64,000 nucleotides of DNA from Betaproteobacteria bacterium (GCA_016868315.1 VGHE01000010.1:35160-99159); one strand, 5' to 3'. Shown: positions 44,761 through 54,013, counted from the stretch's first letter. Program-made: numbers and translations. Notes: a model not told the origin generated them from the letters alone.

Positions 44761-44893
44761 TCGAGCCTCCGGATATGCTTAAAAATACTCCAGTGTCGAG
44801 TCCTTCCGACAACTGTATTTTAAACACCTATCACGAGCAGTGCTCGGATTTCAAATTCTCCGCTCTGCTGTTTTTGCTCTTTTGGTGCGCAGA

Positions 44894-46171
44894 TTAATAA
44901 TTGTTGCGCCAGATTCCTTCCAGGCGCTCAGCACCGGTCGAGACGTAGCTGACTGGAATACCAATCCAGCTTTCAATGCGTTCGACAAAATCTTCCATTG
45001 CAGGATCCAGGCCGTTCTTTTCGTCTGCAACCCGCGTCCACCCCTGTGCGAATTCCAAAACGGGCTCAACATTCTCCCAGGCTACGGCGGTCATTGGCCA
45101 GCCTTGCATGAGCGCTCCCGTTCGTTTGTCTTTGTATGCTGTCACAAGCCCGACGTGTTCAAGACCACTCAACACATCGGATTTCATGAGTGCGAGGCTC
45201 TGGTAACCGTTCACACACGCCATGTAGCGCAGCGCAACCAAATCAAGCCACCCAATACGACGCGAGCGTCCTGTGGTGGAGCCGAATTCGTTGCCGCGCT
45301 CGCGGAGCGCAGTTTCAAGTGTGCCCGAGAGTTCGCCCGGGAATGGACCATGACCCACGCGCGTTGCGTAGGCTTTTGCGACACCAATGATGTTTCCGAT
45401 TTTGGTGGGCGGCATACCAATACCGCCAGGACATGCTCCTGCCACAAGGCTGCTTGAGGTTACATAAGGGTAAGTTCCGTAGGCGACGTCGAGCAGGCCA
45501 CCCTGAGCTCCTTCGATCATCACCCGCGCACCATCGTTGAGTCGGTTGTGCACCAGCATGGCCACATCCTTCAAATAAGGGCGCAGAAAGCGGCAGGCTT
45601 CCATCAACTCAGTCAGGGTTTCAGGACTTAAGCCTTCGGCGAGTGGATGACCGCTCTGTGCAAAGTGCTCAATAAATCCAGGCGAAACACATTCTCCGAG
45701 TCGCGGAGCATCGCGCTGTGCACGGCTGGCATAGGCCGGACCAATGCCGCGTCCGGTTGTGCCAATGGCAGAGCCACTTTGGCTGCGTTCAAATTCACGT
45801 TTGAGATCTTGAGCTTTGTGTGCTGGCAAAATGGCAGTGGCACGAAAGTCGATATGCACTCGCTCTGGTGCAAGGTCGAATCCCTGTTCTTTGAGGCGGA
45901 GGATTTCATCGCGCAGCACCATTGGGTCGACCACAACGCCAGCTCCAATGGCGACCTCGCATTGGGGATGTAAAACCCCAGAGGGGAGAAGATGAGTGAC
46001 GACCTTGCGGCCGCTCACCCAAATCGTGTGCCCTGCATTGTTGCCGCCTTGAACACGGCACACAAGGTCTGCATCTTGGGCAAGCAAATCGACGAATTTA
46101 CCTTTGCCTTCATCTCCGAATTGAGCACCAAGAATACACGTGGCTTTGCCGGGGGCGAGCAGGGAACGCAT
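44894..46171 (-). CDS. purA: Adenylosuccinate synthetase
   Basis: A 425-residue GTP enzyme that joins IMP and aspartate, the first step to AMP. Motifs: the P-loop-like GAQFGDEGKGK, the catalytic His in NNAGHT, the IMP site GTTGRGIGPAYASR, and the C-terminal region GRSRRIGWLDLVALRY and PVSYVSTGAER. The ATG at 46171 has GAGGAG 8 bases upstream; an upstream start at 46261 would add 30 residues including five cysteines, not typical of the family. Length matches E. coli PurA (about 430). Confidence 0.97.
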   Translation of the reverse strand: MRSLLAPGKATCILGAQFGDEGKGKFVDLLAQDADLVCRVQGGNNAGHTIWVSGRKVVTHLLPSGVLHPQCEVAIGAGVVVDPMVLRDEILRLKEQGFDLAPERVHIDFRATAILPAHKAQDLKREFERSQSGSAIGTTGRGIGPAYASRAQRDAPRLGECVSPGFIEHFAQSGHPLAEGLSPETLTELMEACRFLRPYLKDVAMLVHNRLNDGARVMIEGAQGGLLDVAYGTYPYVTSSSLVAGACPGGIGMPPTKIGNIIGVAKAYATRVGHGPFPGELSGTLETALRERGNEFGSTTGRSRRIGWLDLVALRYMACVNGYQSLALMKSDVLSGLEHVGLVTAYKDKRTGALMQGWPMTAVAWENVEPVLEFAQGWTRVADEKNGLDPAMEDFVERIESWIGIPVSYVSTGAERLEGIWRNNY

Positions 46172-46310
46172 GGGCAGAACTCCTCTGGAAAAAATGCAAA
46201 CGCCGCACGGTACTCCACCCGGGCAGGGTGGGCAACAGTGGGGCGCCTGTAGGAGCACCACTCAGAAGCACACGGCCGCTGCCTCAAAAAGATGCGGTGG
46301 CTTCGAGTGC

Positions 46311-47411
46311 TTATTCAAAGTCACATTTTGCGACAACGCAGGTGGGGCAGTCGACAGCAGCCTCTGTGCCCAGCGCGATGCTGATGCCGCTTGGGAATGT
46401 ATTCGTGTCAACACCATAGTTGATTTCGTAGGCTTTGACTTCCTGTTCCGATTTGAAGGTTTTGCCTTTGATCTTGCCTTCGGTCGGAGTGCAGGGGTTG
46501 TCGTTGTTCAAAAAGTTATAGGTCAGGTTTTCGAATTCGGTGGCGACCTTGGTGTTGTCAGCTGCGACCACCAATTGAATCACGCCCGCGCTCACAACTT
46601 TCTTCTCAAGCTCGCCGGTTGCGGCATTGCGCTTGACCTTCACGAGCAGCTTGGTGGGAGTTGTGACGGCCTTGATACGTTCAAGTGTTGAACCATCGGG
46701 CTTCTTCAGCGTGATAGTGCGTTGCATCACATTGTTGATTTCTTTCTCGTACGAGAAATTGGCCGTGTCGGTGGTTGCTTTGAAGGTTACATCGCGTGTA
46801 CCGGACGTGGCCATGGTGCGGCCTGTGAGAGTTTTTCCGGCTTTGGAGACGTTCATCTCACGCGAGCGCGCTTCTGTTTCTCTCAGTTTTGTGCCTGCGA
46901 TATCTGCTCCAGTTTTGCCTTCGCCTTTAAACTTGAAGTGAGCGCCGTTGGTGCACACAGCATCCGCAGCATTGGTTGGCGTCCAAATCCGCGTCAGGGT
47001 TCCCGTTCCGGCCACCTCTGATCTTACAGCAGTAGCGGCTGCGGGAATTCGCCCGCGCTTTTCTGAGATTTCTTTTTGTCCGGCAGTGTAGGTGATAACT
47101 ACAGTCACTTCGCCGTTGGCGGCCGTGCATGTTCGGTTGCCGTTGCTGAAACTCTTGCTCTTAGGCGTTGCGGGAGTAAGCGCAAGTGCACTCGCCGCAG
47201 AACCACCCGAACCCGATTCGTTCAGTGAACTTGCTATTTCGTCCATGGTGTCGCTCTGGTTTTCTGCGAGCGCCCAAACGTTGTTGGTGATGTCACCGGT
47301 TGGGTCGTTGAGAAAGCCATTGAGTGCATCCACGGTGTCCGAAGCCTTTTTTCCGCATCCAAAGAAAATTCCAGCCAATGCAAAAGTCGAGATCAAGGCA
47401 GTTAGTTTCAT
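46311..47411 (-). CDS. Hypothetical lipoprotein
   Basis: A 366-residue protein. The ATG at 47411 has AAGGA 4 bases upstream. The signal is short and clear: MKLTALISTFALAGIFFGC with Cys19 acylated. The mature part begins with a Ser/Ala/Asn-rich region, then a long beta-rich domain with many Thr/Lys pairs (RTCTAANGEVTVVITYTAGQ, TFKATTDTANFSYEKEIN, TRTMATSGTRDVTFKA) and a C-terminal cysteine cluster (NPCTPTEGK, DCPTCVVAKCDFE). Strand-rich, repetitive and Thr-rich, it looks like a surface or periplasmic beta protein. No family recognised. Divergent from the TPR gene across 127 bases. Confidence 0.8.
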   Translation of the reverse strand: MKLTALISTFALAGIFFGCGKKASDTVDALNGFLNDPTGDITNNVWALAENQSDTMDEIASSLNESGSGGSAASALALTPATPKSKSFSNGNRTCTAANGEVTVVITYTAGQKEISEKRGRIPAAATAVRSEVAGTGTLTRIWTPTNAADAVCTNGAHFKFKGEGKTGADIAGTKLRETEARSREMNVSKAGKTLTGRTMATSGTRDVTFKATTDTANFSYEKEINNVMQRTITLKKPDGSTLERIKAVTTPTKLLVKVKRNAATGELEKKVVSAGVIQLVVAADNTKVATEFENLTYNFLNNDNPCTPTEGKIKGKTFKSEQEVKAYEINYGVDTNTFPSGISIALGTEAAVDCPTCVVAKCDFE

Positions 47412-47538
47412 GTCTTCCTTACGTGTCTCTTTGGGCAAAAGTGCCAACAGAATTCTATCAAAGTTTTTTTGTCTGTTGGCTGGCCGTGTGCAGCTATGTG
47501 CGCTAAAATGCTGACATGTAAAAAAGAGAGGTTCCCGC

Positions 47539-48300
47539 ATGGATATGCGTCAGCAAGAGTTCGACGTGGCTTATGCTTCCGGTGATTTCGAGAACGCGGA
47601 GCAGTTTGTTGTCGAGGCTTTGGCCGATCGGCCGGATAACCCACACTGGTTGAACCAACTGGGACTTTTGTATTTTGCACAAGGGCAATATTCCGATGCA
47701 CTCGCAGCGTTCGATAGAGCGGTGTGCGCCGATCCTCATTTTCTTGAACCGCTTCTCAATGGAGCGATTTTGCTGTCTGACCTTGGTTATTACGATGAAG
47801 CGGCGCAGCGTTTCGATGCCGCAAAACTCATCGATTCTTCGGTGCCTTCGCAGGCAGGTGCTCTCGGCCTGGGTTCGACACTTCCTCTGCCGCTTGGACA
47901 TTTGCCGGCCTCTTTGGGTGTGGCAATAGGCCGGGCAGCAGCCGAGAAATATTTGCAGCTCTCCGACGCTCTGCTGGAATTGAATTTATTCGTCCGTGCC
48001 CAGGAGGCGGCGGAAGAAGCCTGCCGTCATTACGACCACGCGCGGGCTCGATTGCAGTTGGCACGCACATATCTTGCGCAGCTTCAGCCTGACCGGGCTC
48101 TGCTCGAGGTTGAAAACGCTCGCCGGCATGACCCGCGCTTTGTTGAGCTGCACGTCTTTTCTGCGCTTTTGCATTTTGTCCGCAACGAACGTTCCGAAGC
48201 CCTCGATGCTCTCACCCGAGCCGAGATGCTTGCAGACACAACCGCGTTGGGGCAGGTTCTCCGTCAGGCCTATGCGGGCTCTGGCGCTGCGCTGAACTGA
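47539..48300 (+). CDS. TPR-repeat protein
   Basis: A 253-residue soluble protein of tetratricopeptide repeats with no signal peptide. At least three repeats are clear: AYASGDFENAEQFVVEALADRPDN, WLNQLGLLYFAQGQYSDALAAFDRAVCADP and PLLNGAILLSDLGYYDEAAQRFDAAK. A less regular segment follows, then further repeats (LNLFVRAQEAAEEACRHYDHARARLQLARTYL and onward). GAGAGG lies 7 bases before the ATG. It is 13 bases upstream of dapC, so probably co-transcribed with dapC-dapD, but a role in lysine synthesis is not implied by the fold. TPRs usually mediate protein-protein contacts. Confidence 0.88.
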   Translation: MDMRQQEFDVAYASGDFENAEQFVVEALADRPDNPHWLNQLGLLYFAQGQYSDALAAFDRAVCADPHFLEPLLNGAILLSDLGYYDEAAQRFDAAKLIDSSVPSQAGALGLGSTLPLPLGHLPASLGVAIGRAAAEKYLQLSDALLELNLFVRAQEAAEEACRHYDHARARLQLARTYLAQLQPDRALLEVENARRHDPRFVELHVFSALLHFVRNERSEALDALTRAEMLADTTALGQVLRQAYAGSGAALN

Positions 48301-48313
48301 GGGAGATTGCTTC

Positions 48314-49516
48314 GTGTCTTCATTGCCGTCCAATTCATGGCTTGACCTGTTGCCGAAATACTCACTGTTGCGCAACGACGATCGCAAGGCGCGCTTGCGT
48401 TCAGCTGGGCGAGAAGTCTTTGACTTTGGCATCGGCGATCCCCAAGAGGAAACGCCCGAGTTCATCCGCAAAGCGCTTGCCGAGAATATCCCGAACGTGA
48501 GCCAATATCCGCTCTCGCAAGGCTCTCTCGATTTCCGCAAAGCCTGTGCGCGCTGGTGTGAAACACGGTTGAATGTTCAAATCGATGCAGCAACGCAAAT
48601 CATTTCGAGCAATGGCAGCAAAGAGGCAATCTTTCACATTCCGCATGTTCTTTTGAACAGTGCGAGTGCACGTCGGATGGTGCTTTTTCCCGATCCCGGC
48701 TTCCCGGTTTACAAAAGCTCAACGTTGCTTTCGGGGGGGGTGCCATATCAGTACACATTGAAGCCAGAGAAGGCCTACGTCTTCGATCCAGCCAGTATCC
48801 CGGTAGATCTTCTCCCGCAGGTTGCGGCGGTTTGGATTTCCTATCCGCACAATCCGACCGGTGCGTTACTGCCACGTGCGGATGCAGAGGCGATCTATGC
48901 TTGGGCAATCAAACACGACCTCGTACTTTTGTCCGATGAATGTTACGTAGACATGTATTTCCCAGGAAGTGAAAAGCCCGTCTCGCTTCTTGAAATCGCG
49001 GCGCAAAACTCATTCAAAAACGTAATGGCGTTCTTTAGTTTGAGTAAGCGCTCCGGCATGACTGGATACCGTTCCGGATTCGTTGCTGGAGATGCACGCC
49101 TCGTGGGTGCGTTTGCAAAATACCGCCCCAACGTGGGAGTTGGTACGCCTGAGTTTGTTCAGCGTGCCGCTATGGCAGCATGGGCTGATGACGTGCATGT
49201 GCATGAGCGGAACACCATCTTTGCGCACAAGCGGCAAATTGTGGATGCATTCCTCAAAAAGAACGGCTTCAAAGTTTTGCCCTCTTCGGCCACTTTTTAT
49301 GTGTGGATCGATGCTCCTCAGAGTTACCAAAGCGGAGAGGATTATTGCGAGGCTCTGGCGCAGGCGACAGGCATCGTCGCCACGCCAGGAGATGCATTGG
49401 GTGATTCTTCAACAAGATGTTTTCGACTTGCCCTCGTTCCGACTGCTGAAAAAATTCAGCAGTGTGTTGCGCTGTGGCAGCAAGCAATTGATTCTGGCGT
49501 TTTGCGAAAAGGATAA
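48314..49516 (+). CDS. dapC: Succinyldiaminopimelate aminotransferase (DapC-like)
   Basis: A 400-residue class I/II PLP aminotransferase with a GTG start; GGGAG lies 7 bases upstream. Motifs: FDFGIGDPQEETPEFI, YPLSQGSLDFRKA, NGSKEAIFH, PDPGFPVYKSS, SYPHNPTGALLP, DECYVDMYF and Lys245 in FFSLSKRSGMTGYRSGF, the Schiff-base lysine. It most likely transaminates N-succinyl-2-amino-6-ketopimelate, since dapD follows six bases after its stop. LL-diaminopimelate aminotransferase (DapL) is the alternative, but a DapL would not need DapD. Confidence 0.88.
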   Translation: MSSLPSNSWLDLLPKYSLLRNDDRKARLRSAGREVFDFGIGDPQEETPEFIRKALAENIPNVSQYPLSQGSLDFRKACARWCETRLNVQIDAATQIISSNGSKEAIFHIPHVLLNSASARRMVLFPDPGFPVYKSSTLLSGGVPYQYTLKPEKAYVFDPASIPVDLLPQVAAVWISYPHNPTGALLPRADAEAIYAWAIKHDLVLLSDECYVDMYFPGSEKPVSLLEIAAQNSFKNVMAFFSLSKRSGMTGYRSGFVAGDARLVGAFAKYRPNVGVGTPEFVQRAAMAAWADDVHVHERNTIFAHKRQIVDAFLKKNGFKVLPSSATFYVWIDAPQSYQSGEDYCEALAQATGIVATPGDALGDSSTRCFRLALVPTAEKIQQCVALWQQAIDSGVLRKG

Positions 49517-49522
49517 AAATTC

Positions 49523-50458
49523 ATGCCCAACTCTCTGACTCCCGAAAAACTCAACGAATGGAAGCAGACCATCGCAGCCGCATGGACTGACCCCGAGCAA
49601 ATCAAAAACCCCAAAACACAGCAGACTTTAGTTGCCATCCTGCGTGCGCTCGAACATGGCACGCTGCGTGTTGTGAGCCCTCTGGGCACTGAGGCAACCC
49701 ACACACATACGCCCTTGACTGGCGATTTGCGCAGTTGGGATGTGCATGCTTGGGTGAAGCAGGCAGTGTTGCTGACCTTGCGTTGGCGTACGCCGCGCAT
49801 GTCGACGGGCGTTACTGCGTTTGCCGGAGAGCAGTCAGTTGCGCAGGGGCGAATTCATGGTGACGCGCTGGTTTTCCATGACAAGCTCGACACGCGTTCC
49901 GATCACGCAGAAATGCGCGTTCGTGTTGTGCCTCCCGGTGTTGTGCGCGAAGGTGCCTACATGGCTCCAGGGGCAATTCTCATGCCTGGATATGTAAATA
50001 TTGGTGCGTATGTGGGGCAGGGCACAATGGTTGACACCTGGGCAACGGTTGGCTCCTGTGCGCAGATTGGTGCCAACGTTCATCTCGCGGGTGGTGTAGG
50101 TATCGGTGGAGTACTTGAACCTGCAAATGCGCGGCCTGTGATTGTCGGTGACAACGCTTTCGTGGGCAGTCGAGCGATTGTGGTTGAGGGTGCGGTTATC
50201 AGTGCGGGAGCGGTTCTTGGAGCCAACGTCTGCATTACTGCCACCACACCGATTTACGATGTGACCTCTCCCGATCGCATTGAATACCGCGGCTATGTTC
50301 CGCCAAATGCTGTTGTAGCGCCGGGGACTCGCAGCAAATCTTTTCCGGGTGGGGATGTGCAGCTGCAGTGTTCCTACATTATTGCATGGCGCAACGATCG
50401 CACCGATTCAAAGGTCAGTCTGAACGAAGTTCTGCGCGAAACCGGGATCGCGGTGTAA
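49523..50458 (+). CDS. dapD: 2,3,4,5-tetrahydropyridine-2,6-dicarboxylate N-succinyltransferase
   Basis: A 311-residue left-handed beta-helix enzyme that succinylates tetrahydrodipicolinate with succinyl-CoA, committing to the succinylase route to diaminopimelate. Hexapeptide turns are evident from VVPPGVVREGAYMAPGAILMPGYVNIGAYVGQGTMVDTWATVGSCAQIGANVHLAGGVGIGGVLEP to the end, which is highly characteristic of DapD. Slightly longer than E. coli DapD (274) through N-terminal and C-terminal extensions. Six bases after dapC, operon with it. Diaminopimelate feeds the peptidoglycan made by the elongasome genes in this window. Confidence 0.95.
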   Translation: MPNSLTPEKLNEWKQTIAAAWTDPEQIKNPKTQQTLVAILRALEHGTLRVVSPLGTEATHTHTPLTGDLRSWDVHAWVKQAVLLTLRWRTPRMSTGVTAFAGEQSVAQGRIHGDALVFHDKLDTRSDHAEMRVRVVPPGVVREGAYMAPGAILMPGYVNIGAYVGQGTMVDTWATVGSCAQIGANVHLAGGVGIGGVLEPANARPVIVGDNAFVGSRAIVVEGAVISAGAVLGANVCITATTPIYDVTSPDRIEYRGYVPPNAVVAPGTRSKSFPGGDVQLQCSYIIAWRNDRTDSKVSLNEVLRETGIAV

Positions 50459-50500
50459 AACACTGCCCCATGCTTGCTTCCCTGAGGCGCGTTGCCTGAT

Positions 50501-51823
50501 TCAAGTTTTCTGCACGCGCTTGAGGATGACTTCGCGGGCCCGCACGGTTGGCCCGAGGTTTTCGAGGAGCATTTGGGTTCCAACAATCCGACGATTGAGG
50601 AACATGAGCTCCGCGGGGGGTGGCCTCAACAGTGTGGACTTCGCAAAGCTTAAGATTTTGTCTTTCAATCGCCGGGTCAGGTGACATTCTTTCCACGAAA
50701 AATAGTTGTGAACGAACGGCTCGCAGGTGATGGCCATCATCTGCACAAATGCGTCGCGGGCTTCCTCGGAGTCGGTTGTAAAGAGAAGCTGCATTTTTTC
50801 GGCCACAGCGATGACATCTTTTTTGCTGCCGAACATGCATGCAAGGCAAAGCGCTTTGTAGTTCTCACGCAGGCTCAAGCTGAGTTCTTCTGTTGCACCA
50901 AAGTCGAGCACACACAGTTTACCGTCCGGGGTAACCAGAAAGTTGGCTGGGTTGGGATCGGATTGAATGAATCCGTTGTCGAAGATTTCAAAAAAGAGCA
51001 ACTCAAGCATGGCGCGACCCAGGCGGTCACGCAGGCTTTCGTCGGCCTGACCAACATGCGGCGCACCCGTGTGAGTCATCCAATCCTTAAGATTCATTCC
51101 ATCGACCCAGCGCGTCACCAGCATTTTTTCGTTGCTCAGTGATGCAAAAACCTCGGGCACGATGATGTTCTCGAAACTCTCAAGTTTCTTGCGGTAGAAG
51201 AGGTAAAAGTCGCGCTCTTTCGCGAAATCAAGTTCCTGTAGAAAAAGAGACTCTACGCGTGCAAAGAGATCGTCATAATCAGCTTTTACAGGCAACACGT
51301 TTGCGACAATCAGTACCCGTTTGATGTTCTCGAGGTCGGAACGTACGCTCCGTTCAAGACCAGGATAACGTACCTTTACAGCGACAGGTGTGCCGTCGTG
51401 CAATCGAGCCTTGTGAACCTGGCCAATGCTGGCCGCATGAATTGCCGTTTCCTCGATGTGCGCAAACGGCCAGGAGCCTTCGAGTGCAGATTCAATGAGG
51501 GGTTGAATTTCATTCCAGGGACGCGCTGTTGCATCCGATTGAAGACGCGATAGAGCATCTCGCCAAGGCTTGGGGATGACGGTTTCGTCGGCGAGACTCA
51601 GCATCTGCCCCATCTTCATGGCCGCGCCCTTGAGTTCGTCAAGACCGCGAACCAAGCGCAACGCAGCACCGCTCTGAAGCAAATCCTCTGCAGCAGTGCC
51701 AGTCAGTTTTCGTTTGATTTTTTCGGAGCCTGCGCGAACGGCAGTACTTCCCAGAGTGCGCAGAAGCGATAGCGCTCGTTTACGCGCATCTGTGTCAGTG
51801 CTCAAAATATTCACCCATATCAA
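50501..51823 (-). CDS. ABC1/COQ8-family atypical kinase (UbiB-like)
   Basis: A 440-residue member of the UbiB/ABC1/ADCK family. The N-terminal KxGQ signature reads KMGQMLSLAD (70-73), the conserved lysine is in TPVAVKVRYPGLE, and the catalytic/metal segment is FIQSDPNPANFLV with LCVLDFGATEEL. QSDPNPANF, rather than the HGDPHPGN of UbiB, resembles the eukaryotic COQ8/ADCK3-4 subgroup. No C-terminal membrane helices are evident, unlike UbiB. COQ8 proteins support quinone synthesis or lipid handling. Its TTG start overlaps the STAS gene stop; a GTG at 51814 is possible. Translation is probably coupled to the STAS gene. Convergent with dapD. Confidence 0.88.
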   Translation of the reverse strand: MIWVNILSTDTDARKRALSLLRTLGSTAVRAGSEKIKRKLTGTAAEDLLQSGAALRLVRGLDELKGAAMKMGQMLSLADETVIPKPWRDALSRLQSDATARPWNEIQPLIESALEGSWPFAHIEETAIHAASIGQVHKARLHDGTPVAVKVRYPGLERSVRSDLENIKRVLIVANVLPVKADYDDLFARVESLFLQELDFAKERDFYLFYRKKLESFENIIVPEVFASLSNEKMLVTRWVDGMNLKDWMTHTGAPHVGQADESLRDRLGRAMLELLFFEIFDNGFIQSDPNPANFLVTPDGKLCVLDFGATEELSLSLRENYKALCLACMFGSKKDVIAVAEKMQLLFTTDSEEARDAFVQMMAITCEPFVHNYFSWKECHLTRRLKDKILSFAKSTLLRPPPAELMFLNRRIVGTQMLLENLGPTVRAREVILKRVQKT

Positions 51824-52125
51824 GCAATTTTAAAAAGCTTTTCAAAGCGCAGAGCCTTCATTCCCGTTTGTTCCTTGGGAAGGGCATTCTGAATGATAAC
51901 TTGTTTAAGCAAAACCTGTGGTGCAAGTCGAAAAGCGACAAGAGCACCGTAACCAAGGACGCCCTCGATTTGGCAGGCAGCCAAGTCAAGGACAATGTGA
52001 GTTTGTTTTTTTCCGAGGCAAAGATGCGTGAGCTTTTCGGGAAGAGCACTCGCAGCTGTTTCATCCAGTTGACCATCGAGGGTTAAGACGAGTTTGTCAT
52101 TCGTTTCAAGACAGCTCAAGTTCAT
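51820..52125 (-). CDS. STAS-domain protein (RsbV/SpoIIAA-like)
   Basis: A 101-residue single STAS domain. The ATG at 52125 has GGAG 9 bases upstream; a longer start at 52182 would add 19 unrelated residues. The fold pattern is clear: LVLTLDGQLDETAASALPEKL, HIVLDLAACQIEGVLGYGALVAF, VIIQNALPKEQTGMKALRFEKLFKI. In anti-anti-sigma factors the loop after the third strand carries a phosphorylated Ser (DSSG); here it reads EGVLG at 54-58, with no Ser or Thr. It may thus be a phosphorylation-independent adaptor. It overlaps the COQ8-like kinase gene by four bases, an unusual pairing. Divergent from a lipoprotein gene. Confidence 0.85.
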   Translation of the reverse strand: MNLSCLETNDKLVLTLDGQLDETAASALPEKLTHLCLGKKQTHIVLDLAACQIEGVLGYGALVAFRLAPQVLLKQVIIQNALPKEQTGMKALRFEKLFKIA

Positions 52126-52287
52126 ACGCGCGCGCTCCGTGTGCTGAGGTTCAGCCCATTTCCCATTCAACAGTGCATGCAACAGACCGTCAAGCTCAGC
52201 CTGATGATCAATTGCAACAGGTTGTTGAGGTGTGTCACCATGAAGCGGTGCAGATTATGCCCATGCTCTGAAACAGGAGTTGCCTCT

Positions 52288-53061
52288 ATGGATGCGTTTC
52301 CAGCGCGTTTAAACGCTGTTGTTCGTCTTGCTTTCGTTGCTACTGCTGTGCCGTTGTTCACTGCCTGTCTTTCAACCGGCGTGCGTTCGTCCGGCTCTGA
52401 ATTGCCTCAGGCAGCCACGGCGTTTGGTGATGGCCAATTGCGAGTTTCGGTCGATCACAACTGCAAAGAACGCTGTGAAACCATGAGCGTCGATTTCGAA
52501 AACCTGACGACCTCTCCCATGGAGATTCTGGTAAACCAGGCGCGCTTGCAACGGGGCGCCGAGAAATTTGCGCTCAAGCGTCAGGGCGAACAGACAGGCA
52601 ATTTGAAGATTCCCCCGAAGAAAAAAGCGTCCGCCGATTTCGCTCCTTATTCAGCAGCTAACGGTCGACGTCTCAGTTACGTTGCGCCCGAGGCGGTCTG
52701 GTGTTCGCTTAAAGTGAGTCCTGAGTGCAAGAACACAGCCGAGGCTGATGCGTTATGCGCTGGTTACGCCCGCTCCTACTTCGACGTTTATACCGAAGCA
52801 GGAGGATGGATCCTTTTGAATTTTGCCTACAACATGGGTGGCAGAACTGAGATGATTCAAAGCCCGGCTCCGGAGACACTCGGACGCGGTCCCGATGTTC
52901 TTCCAAAGCAGGATGATCGTGCTCCTGCTTTTTTTCGTGAACCCAACAACGTTGTTTTTTACAAAATGGAATGCAACGAAAAGTGCCGCTGCACGGATCT
53001 CACAAAGCCACGGCGTTTCTCGGATGACAAACTGAAGCCTGTGATTGAGCCTATTCCTTAA
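52288..53061 (+). CDS. Hypothetical lipoprotein
   Basis: A 257-residue protein with GGAG 8 bases before the ATG at 52288. The signal ends in lipobox FTAC (Cys27). The mature domain carries five pairs of cysteines, among them DHNCKERCETMSVDF, WCSLKVSPECKNTAEADALC and MECNEKCRCTDL, so several disulphides are likely. A region DGQLRVSVDHNCKERCETMSVDFENLT resembles a beta-sandwich start. No known family recognised. It converges on the pseudo-receiver/ATPase gene, the two stops sharing the four bases TTAA at 53058-53061. Confidence 0.78.
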   Translation: MDAFPARLNAVVRLAFVATAVPLFTACLSTGVRSSGSELPQAATAFGDGQLRVSVDHNCKERCETMSVDFENLTTSPMEILVNQARLQRGAEKFALKRQGEQTGNLKIPPKKKASADFAPYSAANGRRLSYVAPEAVWCSLKVSPECKNTAEADALCAGYARSYFDVYTEAGGWILLNFAYNMGGRTEMIQSPAPETLGRGPDVLPKQDDRAPAFFREPNNVVFYKMECNEKCRCTDLTKPRRFSDDKLKPVIEPIP

Positions 53062-53996
53062 ATTGAGAAATAGTGGAATGACCGCGGGCGAGCGTCGAAA
53101 TCCTTGAGCCGGCGTTCGAACCGAAGCAGGCAGACGACTTCGGTCATAAGGTCTGTATGCACATTCACAACAAACTGATGCAGCCTCTCAAACACAAACT
53201 TTATTCCTAAACCGCCGCTTTTGCGCCGCTCCACGTCTCCGAGGTCGAGTGTCGTATCAAGGTAGCGGAGAATTGTGTCTTTCTTGAGTCGGCCAAAGCG
53301 GTCTGTGACTGAGAGACCAAATTGTTCGCCGTCGAAAGCCCATTTGACAGTCACAAGGTCAGTGTTGTCGAGTTTGAACTCCGTACGGTGCGGTTGGCCT
53401 TTGTAACGGTGGTTTGCATCAAATACTGCGTTGAGCACCAATTCGTCGAGCATGTCGGAAATACGGCGTGAGTATTCTTGGAAACGGTTGTTCTCGATGT
53501 TGCCACCGAGAAAACGGACAAAGTCACCGACGCGTTCAATGGCGAGGTTTTTGTCGGAGTGAGTGAGAATATCATGGCGATAGATTTCGCATGATCCCTT
53601 GATGTACTTCTCCACACCGAAAATGTCTGAAGTTTGAAATTTGCGAATGATGGTCTGCATGTCTCGGGGTTCGAATTCATTGTTGTTCGAAGCAACGAAA
53701 CACTGCACAGGAAGGCAGTCGCGGATGTTGTTCGGGAGCTCTCCGATGGGGGAGCGGATGGTTAGAATGATAAGGCAGTTGGGGTACTGTTGGCTAAACT
53801 TGTCCACCAGGTCATGGTGGTTTTCGTCCGAGATGAGCAAATTCCGACGGTGCGAAAAATGGGATTCGTTCATGTGCTGAAAAACTTCTTCTTCCGAAGC
53901 ACATTCAATCAGTGCTATCCCTGCAGAGCGGATGATGACACTCAGGTCATTGATGTTTGCCTTGCTGAATTCCGGAAGAAAAAGAAGAGCGCGCAT
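53058..53996 (-). CDS. Pseudo-receiver plus HATPase_c protein
   Basis: A 312-residue cytoplasmic protein. Residues 1-~120 follow the alternating strand/helix pattern of a receiver (ALLFLPE, NLLISDEN, CLIILTIR) but lack the acidic pair and phospho-Asp, so I call it a pseudo-receiver. Residues ~150-300 are a GHKL ATPase of the RsbW/HATPase_c_2 type: N box DELVLNAVFDAN (Glu185, Asn189), G1 VTDRFGR (Asp232) and G2 GGLGIKFVFE (261-270). No HisKA or receiver Asp is present, so it resembles a serine kinase of partner-switching systems or an ATP-dependent binder. Nearby STAS and PP2C proteins could be partners, but that is inference. A strong terminator lies just upstream, for the preceding gene. Confidence 0.85.
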   Translation of the reverse strand: MRALLFLPEFSKANINDLSVIIRSAGIALIECASEEEVFQHMNESHFSHRRNLLISDENHHDLVDKFSQQYPNCLIILTIRSPIGELPNNIRDCLPVQCFVASNNNEFEPRDMQTIIRKFQTSDIFGVEKYIKGSCEIYRHDILTHSDKNLAIERVGDFVRFLGGNIENNRFQEYSRRISDMLDELVLNAVFDANHRYKGQPHRTEFKLDNTDLVTVKWAFDGEQFGLSVTDRFGRLKKDTILRYLDTTLDLGDVERRKSGGLGIKFVFERLHQFVVNVHTDLMTEVVCLLRFERRLKDFDARPRSFHYFSI

Positions 53997-54013
53997 GTTG
54001 ATTTACTCCATAC

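Noticed and set aside
44761..44893. Possible tRNA or small RNA between pfp and purA.
   Set aside because: No cloverleaf or strong hairpin can be drawn; it is most likely the pfp promoter and leader.
44840..45457. A 205-codon plus-strand frame.
   Set aside because: Antisense to purA, whose motifs are intact; no ribosome site or family.
50458..50500. AGGC/GCCT hairpin between convergent dapD and the COQ8-like gene.
   Set aside because: Four-base stem and no tight T run; too weak to call a terminator.
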